Source: Pullilachnospira_A gallistercoris (lineage in GTDB: Bacteria; Bacillota; Clostridia; Lachnospirales; Lachnospiraceae). Taken from it: DNA of 10,633 bases. The notes beneath the pieces were generated by a model. The model made no database searches and was not told where the DNA came from. It saw only the letters and a program-made list of their open reading frames with translations. Positions 6,836 to 10,633 of this stretch are shown here, piece after piece. Each line of letters opens with the position of its first letter. Within the stretch, counting starts at the first letter, position 1. A program made the translations under genes and the position numbers. The stretch covers positions 1 through 10,633 of the forward strand of contig DVHM01000157.1 in the NCBI GenBank assembly GCA_018712125.1, written 5' to 3'.

Positions 6836-7212
6836 GAAGGAAGCTGGGAAAAAACGACTGGATTCTGCTGGGGACGCTGGCGGCGGTCTGTCTGATCCTG
6901 TTTTGCGTCTTTCGTTTCCTGTCGGGATCCGGGGGCGACCGGGTAGTCATTACCGTGGACGGCGAGACTTACGGTACCTATTCGCTGGCGGAGGATCAGG
7001 AGATTCCCGTAAAGCAGGATGGCAGAGTTACCAATGTGGTATGTATCTCGGGCGGCAAGGTCCACATGGAGGAGGCGGACTGCCCGGATCATCTGTGTAT
7101 CCGCCAGGGGGAGATCTCCTCGGAGTACGCTTCCATTGTCTGTTTGCCCAACCGGGTGGTGGTGGAGGTGGTCTCCGACGATGAGCCCGCGCTTGACGGG
7201 ATGTCCGGCTGA
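6832..7212 (+). CDS. NusG domain II-containing membrane protein (EetA-like)
   Basis: This is a 126-residue protein with one N-terminal membrane segment (about 10-30). The extracytoplasmic domain that follows has the NusG-domain-II pattern: VVITVDGETYGTYSL, then GGKVHMEEADCPDHLCIRQGEI and SIVCLPNRVVVEV. Three cysteines (84, 89, 104) sit in the conserved CPDHxC...VCLPN motif. It is not the transcription factor NusG. From memory, the same domain occurs in EetA of flavin-based extracellular electron transfer loci, next to a Gx-transporter-family protein. Here too a Gx gene follows after 15 nt. The exact role is unproven. The ATG at 6832 overlaps the miaB stop (ATGA), indicating coupling. The ApbE lipoprotein elsewhere in the window would fit a flavin-related role but is not in the same operon. 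Confidence 0.85.
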   Translation: MRRKLGKNDWILLGTLAAVCLILFCVFRFLSGSGGDRVVITVDGETYGTYSLAEDQEIPVKQDGRVTNVVCISGGKVHMEEADCPDHLCIRQGEISSEYASIVCLPNRVVVEVVSDDEPALDGMSG

Positions 7213-7227
7213 GGAGGATTTCCGGAT

Positions 7228-7725
7228 ATGAAGAAAAAAGTTGGATATTACGGTGTGTTTCTGGCGCTGGCTCTGGTGCTGTCCTATGTGGAATCACTGA
7301 TTCCCTTCTACTTTGGCGTGCCGGGGATGAAGCTGGGACTGACCAATGTGATCGTGCTGATTCTGCTGTATCTGTACGGACCGGCGGATGCCCTGATCAT
7401 CTCGGTAACGCGGGTTATTCTGGCGGGATTTCTCTTCGGTAACGCTTTCAGCATCATCTACAGTCTGGCGGGAGCGCTTTTCAGCTTTGTTGTCATGGCG
7501 CTGTTGAAGCGGACGAAGAAATTTCAGATTGTGACCGTCAGCGCAGTGGGAGGCATCTGCCATAACCTGGGACAGATTCTCGTGGCGGTCTGTGTAGTGG
7601 AAAATTATCATCTGATGCTGTATTTCCCGGTGCTGATGGCAGCCGGCATTGTCACGGGACTGCTGATCGGCGTGGCGGCAAGGGAGGTACTGATCCGTCT
7701 GCAGAATCTGGCGGACAAACGATAG
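7228..7725 (+). CDS. Gx transporter family membrane protein (EetB-like)
   Basis: This is a 165-residue, very hydrophobic protein with about five predicted membrane segments (roughly 5-25, 36-50, 55-80, 83-95, 100-125, 128-152, some possibly re-entrant). It matches the Gx_transp family, also named 'heptaprenyl diphosphate synthase component I' in databases. The conserved opening is GVFLALALVLSYVESLIPF, followed by GVPGMKLGLTNVIVLILLYLYG; Gly residues recur in the helices, and GGICHNLGQILVA appears later. The family resembles small S-component-like transporters, and the substrate is unknown. The homologue in extracellular electron transfer loci is called EetB. The isoprenoid-synthase name comes from genomic neighbours, and I see no prenyltransferase motifs. 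GAGGAGG just after the previous stop gives a strong ribosome binding site. ruvA follows after 17 nt. Confidence 0.88.
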   Translation: MKKKVGYYGVFLALALVLSYVESLIPFYFGVPGMKLGLTNVIVLILLYLYGPADALIISVTRVILAGFLFGNAFSIIYSLAGALFSFVVMALLKRTKKFQIVTVSAVGGICHNLGQILVAVCVVENYHLMLYFPVLMAAGIVTGLLIGVAAREVLIRLQNLADKR

Positions 7726-7742
7726 AAGGGAGAACTGCAGAA

Positions 7743-8357
7743 ATGTACGCATATATTTCCGGAAAACTGGAGGGCGTCGCCGAGGACGCGGTCATCATCG
7801 ACAATCACGGTATCGGTTATCAGATTCTGGTGCCCTCGTCGACGCTGGATCGGCTTCCGTCGGTGGGAGGCGAGGTAAAGGTTTACACCTATCTCCAGGT
7901 GCGGGAGGACGCCATGGTGCTGTTCGGTTTTCTGACAAAGGAGGAACTGGAACTGTTCAAGCGGCTGATTACCGTTACCGGCATCGGACCGAAGGGAGCG
8001 CTGGCGATTCTCGGCACCCTCTCGGTGGACGATCTGCGCTTTGCCATTCTCTCCGGGGACGCCAAGGCCATCGCGGCGGCGCCGGGCATCGGCGTCAAGA
8101 CGGCTCAGAGGGTCATTCTCGACCTGAAGGATCGAATGGACTTTCTGGAGGCCTTCGAGGGACGGCTGGCCAGCCACGGCGGCGGGGAGGACAAGAGCGC
8201 TCTGGTCGGCGTGAAAAACGAGGCGGTCATGGCTCTGACAGCTCTGGGGTACACCTCCTCCGATGTGCTCTCCGCCATGGCGCAGATGGACATCCCGGAG
8301 GATATCTCCGTGGAGGAACTGTTGAAACAGACCTTAAAACAGATGGCATTTCTCTGA
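7743..8357 (+). CDS. ruvA: Holliday junction branch migration protein RuvA
   Basis: RuvA binds four-way DNA junctions as a tetramer and loads the RuvB motor for branch migration in recombinational repair. The 204-residue length is standard. Domain I (OB fold) begins MYAYISGKLEGV and includes GIGYQILVP and TYLQVREDAMVLFGF (49-63). Domain II contains two helix-hairpin-helix motifs, TVTGIGPKGALAIL (77-90) and PGIGVKTAQRVILDLKD (114-130). Domain III (about 157-204) is the RuvB-contacting three-helix bundle, with ALTALGYTSSDV and SVEELLKQTLKQM. A linker rich in Gly and charged residues separates II and III. AAGGGAG about 8-10 nt before the ATG supports the start. ruvB follows 61 nt downstream on the same strand, the usual partner order; ruvC is absent, as is common in Clostridia. 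Confidence 0.98.
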   Translation: MYAYISGKLEGVAEDAVIIDNHGIGYQILVPSSTLDRLPSVGGEVKVYTYLQVREDAMVLFGFLTKEELELFKRLITVTGIGPKGALAILGTLSVDDLRFAILSGDAKAIAAAPGIGVKTAQRVILDLKDRMDFLEAFEGRLASHGGGEDKSALVGVKNEAVMALTALGYTSSDVLSAMAQMDIPEDISVEELLKQTLKQMAFL

Positions 8358-8365
8358 AACGGGTT

Positions 8366-8418
8366 CGGACAGAAGATTCGATGGCCGGACAGGATTGCGA
8401 TAGAGACAGGAGCATAGT
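8366..8418 (+). repeat. Imperfect direct repeats in the ruvB leader
   Basis: CGGACAGAAGATTCGAT (8366-8382) and CGGACAGGATTGCGAT (8386-8401) share CGGACAG and a GATT(G)CGAT end, with a 20-bp period. A weaker third unit, AGACAGGAG (8404-8412), contains the ruvB ribosome binding site, 6 nt before the ATG. This looks like local duplication of the leader. No promoter or terminator is evident in the 61-nt gap. Confidence 0.4.
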
Positions 8419-9405
8419 ATGGAAAAACGTGTGATATCCACCCAGGTCATGCAGGAGGACATCCCTGTGGAGGCCGCTCTGCGACCGAAGACGCTGGATG
8501 AATATGTGGGACAGGAGAAGGCGAAGGAAAATCTCCGTGTATATATAGAGGCGGCGAAAAAGAGAGGCGAGGCGCTGGATCATGTGCTCTTTTACGGACC
8601 TCCCGGACTGGGGAAGACGACGCTGGCGGGCATTATTGCCAATGAGATGGGCGTGCACATGAAGGTTACCTCGGGGCCGGCTATTGCCAAGCCCGGGGAG
8701 ATGGCCGCGATTCTGACCAATCTCGCCGAGGGGGATCTCCTGTTCGTGGATGAGATTCACCGTCTGAACCGCCAGGTGGAGGAGGTGCTCTACCCGGCCA
8801 TGGAAGATTACGCCATCGACATCATGATCGGAAAGGGGTCTACCGCGAAGTCCATTCGTCTGGATCTGCCGAAATTTACGCTGGTGGGCGCCACCACCCG
8901 GGCGGGACTGCTCTCCGCGCCGCTGCGGGACCGCTTCGGCGTGATCCATCATCTGGAATTCTACAGCCCGGATGAACTGAAAGTTATCGTTCTCCAGTCG
9001 GCGAAAAAGCTGGGAGTGGAGATCGATGAGGAGGGGGCACTGGAACTGGCCAGAAGGTCCAGAGGGACACCCCGGCTTTCCAACCGGCTTTTGAAGAGGG
9101 TCAGAGATTTTGCCCAGGTGCGGTTTGACGGAAAGATTACAAAGGAAGTGGCCTCCACGGCACTGGATCTGCTGGAGGTGGATGCCATGGGGCTGGACAT
9201 CAACGACCGGACCATGCTGCTTACCATCATTGAGAAATTTGCCGGCGGTCCGGTGGGGCTGGACACTCTGGCAGCGGCCATCGGAGAGGATTCCGGTACC
9301 ATCGAGGAGGTCTACGAACCCTATCTGGTCAAGAGCGGTCTGATCCAGCGGACCCCGAAAGGACGGGTGGCGACGGAGCTGGCCTACAGGCATTTTGGCA
9401 TTTAA
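8419..9405 (+). CDS. ruvB: Holliday junction branch migration DNA helicase RuvB
   Basis: RuvB is the AAA+ hexameric motor that pumps DNA through RuvA-bound Holliday junctions using ATP. The 328 residues show LRPKTLDEYVGQEKAKENL (21-39), Walker A GPPGLGKT (60-67), Walker B LLFVDEIH (107-114), sensor 1 LVGATTR (155-161), and the arginine-finger segment APLRDRFG (167-174). The lid follows with RSRGTPRLSNRLLKRVRDFA, and the C-terminal winged helix ends with GLIQRTPKGRVATELAYRHF. All expected catalytic features are intact. AGGAG 6 nt upstream supports the ATG at 8419. The gene closes the + strand train: no terminator follows, but the zapA promoter starts 4 bp after the stop. Confidence 0.98.
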   Translation: MEKRVISTQVMQEDIPVEAALRPKTLDEYVGQEKAKENLRVYIEAAKKRGEALDHVLFYGPPGLGKTTLAGIIANEMGVHMKVTSGPAIAKPGEMAAILTNLAEGDLLFVDEIHRLNRQVEEVLYPAMEDYAIDIMIGKGSTAKSIRLDLPKFTLVGATTRAGLLSAPLRDRFGVIHHLEFYSPDELKVIVLQSAKKLGVEIDEEGALELARRSRGTPRLSNRLLKRVRDFAQVRFDGKITKEVASTALDLLEVDAMGLDINDRTMLLTIIEKFAGGPVGLDTLAAAIGEDSGTIEEVYEPYLVKSGLIQRTPKGRVATELAYRHFGI

Positions 9406-9408
9406 ACA

Positions 9409-9444
9409 TTGTCAATTCTCGCAAATACCGCTATAATCTATAAT
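9409..9444 (+). promoter_or_regulatory. zapA promoter with duplicated -10 box
   Basis: TTGTCA (9409-9414), a 17-bp spacer and TATAAT (9432-9437) form a near-consensus sigma-A promoter. A second TATAAT lies at 9439-9444, and TTCTCG at 9416-9421 is 17 bp upstream of it, giving a weaker overlapping promoter shifted by 7 bp. Starts are expected near 9444 and 9451, leaving a leader of about 35-45 nt. The -35 box begins 4 bp after the ruvB stop. Confidence 0.85.
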
Positions 9445-9486
9445 AGCATCAGATTTGGAGCGGGGACGCATACGGAGGATGAGATT

Positions 9487-9942
9487 ATGACAGCAAAAAA
9501 GAGCGCTGAAGTAATAATTGACGGAAAGGTATACACCCTGAGCGGTTACGAGGAGGAAGGGTATCTGCAGAAGGTGGCCTCCTACATCAATAATAAAATC
9601 GGAGAACTGCAGAAGATGGACAGTTATCGGAGATTTTCTTCCGACACGAAGGCGACACTGGTGGAGCTCAATATCGCGGACGATTATTTTAAGGCCCGGG
9701 ATCGGATCGAGGAGTTGGAGCTTACCCTGGAGCAGAAGGAGAAGGAGATCTACGATCTGAAGCATGATCTGATCAACAGCCAGATCAAGGCGGAGAAGCA
9801 GCTGAAAGAGGCAAAGCATCTGAAGGAAGAGAAACAGGGCAGAGCGCAGACGCGGCAAAGTGCCAGGCCGGAGACGGCACAGAGCGCCGGAGTGAGTGCT
9901 CCGGCGGGGACCGCGGATAAGGACAAGCCGGAAAAGAAGTAA
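9487..9942 (+). CDS. zapA: Cell division protein ZapA
   Basis: ZapA binds FtsZ and bundles protofilaments at the division ring. The 151-residue protein starts with the ZapA-family beta pattern SAEVIIDGKVYTLSGYEEEGYLQKVASYINNKIGELQ (6-41). A long charged helix (about 60-120), predicted as a dimeric coiled coil, follows (ARDRIEELELTLEQKEKEI and beyond). The last 35 or so residues are a low-complexity Ala/Gln/Thr/Pro/Lys tail, probably disordered and longer than in many homologues. The ATG at 9487 is fixed by GGAGG at 9474-9478. In-frame TTG at 9409 is rejected because it is the -35 box of the promoter. The gene has its own promoter and terminator, so it is probably monocistronic, apart from readthrough from ruvB. 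Confidence 0.93.
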   Translation: MTAKKSAEVIIDGKVYTLSGYEEEGYLQKVASYINNKIGELQKMDSYRRFSSDTKATLVELNIADDYFKARDRIEELELTLEQKEKEIYDLKHDLINSQIKAEKQLKEAKHLKEEKQGRAQTRQSARPETAQSAGVSAPAGTADKDKPEKK

Positions 9943-9948
9943 ACAGAT

Positions 9949-9985
9949 TACGGGGCAGCGGGTTACTGTCCCGTATTTTACTTTT
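9949..9985 (+). terminator. Intrinsic terminator after zapA
   Basis: TACGGGGCAG (9949-9958) pairs with CTGTCCCGTA (9966-9975), a 10-bp stem with one G-U pair and a 7-nt loop, followed by TTTTACTTTTC. It begins 7 nt after the zapA stop. This is a textbook Rho-independent terminator and separates zapA from the U32 gene. Confidence 0.88.
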
Positions 9986-9996
9986 CAGGCATCATA

Positions 9997-10039
9997 GATA
10001 TCAGGAGGACGATATCGGGAGGATGACACCAGGGAGGAC
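9997..10039 (+). repeat. Three tandem 14-15-bp units each with a Shine-Dalgarno-like core
   Basis: Consecutive units are GATATCAGGAGGAC (9997-10010), GATATCGGGAGGAT (10011-10024) and GACACCAGGGAGGAC (10025-10039). The first two differ at 2 of 14 positions; the third has two changes in GATATC and one extra base. Each contains AGGAGG or GGGAGG. Only the third, 11 nt before the ATG at 10049, is close enough to act as the usual ribosome binding site. Confidence 0.75.
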
Positions 10040-10048
10040 AGATAGCGG

Positions 10049-10633
10049 ATGGAAAAAACGATGAGGACAGGAGAGCTGGAGGTGCTTTCGCCGGCGGGAA
10101 ATCTTGATATTTTCAAGGCGGTCATCTCCGCCGGGGCGGATGCGGTGTACTTTGGCGGAGAGCTTTTCGGAGCCCGCGCATACGCGGATAATTTCTCCGC
10201 CCGGGAGGGAGCGGAGGCGATCCGCTATGCCCATCGATATGGGAAGAAGGCCTATCTGACGGTCAACACGCTTCTGAAAAATACCGAGACGGAGCGGAAG
10301 CTTTACGACTACATCCGGCAGTATTACGAGGCGGGAGTGGACGCGGTCATTGTGCAGGATTTCGGCGTGTTCTCCTTCCTGCGGGAATTTTTCCCGGAGC
10401 TTTCTATCCATGCCAGTACCCAGATGACTGTCTGCAGCGGCCTCGGGGCAAAATTTCTCGAAGATCTCGGAGCGACCCGGATCGTGACGGCCAGAGAGCT
10501 TTCTCTGGAGGAGATTCGTCTGCTTCACGAGGGCTGCGGCTGTGAGATAGAGACTTTCGTCCACGGGGCGCTGTGCGTGTGCTACTCCGGTCAGTGTCTG
10601 ATGAGCAGTCTGATCGGAGGAAGAAGCGGCAAC
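10049..10633 (+). CDS. Peptidase U32 family protein (5' part, runs off the window)
   Basis: The first 195 residues are present. The N-terminus LEVLSPAGNLDIFKAVISAGADAVYFGG is the family's TIM-barrel start. Later motifs are AYLTVNTLLKN (68-78), AGVDAVIVQDFGV (95-107), IHASTQMTVCSG (120-131), VTARELSLEEI (146-156), and the signature FVHGALCVCYSGQCLMSS (170-187) followed by GGRSGN. Cys176 and Cys183 have the C-x6-C spacing of the Fe-S-binding cysteines in U32 proteins such as UbiU. Despite the 'peptidase' name, characterised members act in tRNA or rRNA hydroxylation (TrhP, RlhA) or ubiquinone synthesis (UbiU/V). In this presumed anaerobe an RNA-modifying role is more likely. The subtype cannot be set without the C-terminal half. 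The ATG at 10049 is the first start after an in-frame TAG at 10043. The zapA-U32 adjacency is, from memory, frequent in Clostridia. Confidence 0.92.
   Translation, partial: MEKTMRTGELEVLSPAGNLDIFKAVISAGADAVYFGGELFGARAYADNFSAREGAEAIRYAHRYGKKAYLTVNTLLKNTETERKLYDYIRQYYEAGVDAVIVQDFGVFSFLREFFPELSIHASTQMTVCSGLGAKFLEDLGATRIVTARELSLEEIRLLHEGCGCEIETFVHGALCVCYSGQCLMSSLIGGRSGN

Noticed and set aside
8358..8418. Promoter between ruvA and ruvB
   Set aside because: No -10/-35 pair at acceptable spacing; the best hexamers (TTCGGA, GATAGA) are wrongly spaced.
8227..9393. Long open frame on the minus strand opposite ruvA/ruvB (388 codons)
   Set aside because: Antisense shadow of ruvB with every catalytic motif of RuvB intact on the plus strand; composition is His/Arg/Gln-rich as expected for a shadow.
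9943..10048. Promoter for the U32 gene
   Set aside because: A start must exist after the zapA terminator or come from readthrough, but no hexamer pair in this 106-nt stretch is convincing.
1..10633. CRISPR array, tRNA/rRNA gene, insertion sequence or prophage remnants
   Set aside because: I saw no spacer-repeat pattern, tRNA-like cloverleaf, transposase or terminal inverted repeats; the only repeats are the short leader units described.

Overview
The window looks like a chromosomal segment from a Gram-positive anaerobe of the Clostridia, most plausibly Lachnospiraceae. The reasons are strong AGGAGG-type ribosome binding sites, a DUF896 (YnzC-like) gene, a PUA-less glutamate 5-kinase, a NusG-domain-II/Gx-transporter pair, and a zapA gene followed by a U32 peptidase gene. 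This assignment is inferred from gene content and style only. The right three quarters is GC-rich (one sampled 60-base line in miaB is 39/60 G+C). The first gene is AT-rich (positions 61-240 are 71/180 G+C).

Left part (1-2324): a small unrecognised lipoprotein gene on + (50-499) converges on a second small lipoprotein gene on - (610-1128), with a probable bidirectional terminator between them. Upstream of the second, also on -, is a secreted lipoprotein FAD:protein FMN transferase (ApbE family, 1305-2324). Both minus-strand genes have extended -10 promoters embedded in a 15-bp sequence that matches at 14 positions.

Middle part (2325-9405): a divergent promoter region separates apbE from a tightly packed + strand gene train. 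The order is proB, DUF896, 5-formyltetrahydrofolate cyclo-ligase, proA, miaB, NusG-domain-II membrane protein, Gx-transporter-family membrane protein, ruvA, ruvB. Most junctions overlap or are under 20 nt, so translational coupling and one main transcript are likely. The train combines proline synthesis (ProB, ProA), folate one-carbon recovery, tRNA A37 methylthiolation (MiaB), a membrane pair resembling EetA/EetB of flavin-based extracellular electron transfer loci, and Holliday-junction branch migration (RuvAB).

Right part (9406-10633): zapA has its own near-consensus promoter, starting only a few bases after the ruvB stop, and a clear intrinsic terminator. It is followed by the start of a U32 peptidase-family (Fe-S, RNA hydroxylation-type) gene that runs off the window. 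The leader of that gene carries three tandem copies of a 14-15-bp unit, each containing a Shine-Dalgarno-like core.

Most of the window is ordinary housekeeping sequence, and I see no convincing new large system. The points most worth a second look are the ApbE lipoprotein near the EetA/EetB-like pair, the paired promoters, the triplicated Shine-Dalgarno unit, and the two overlapping promoters of zapA.
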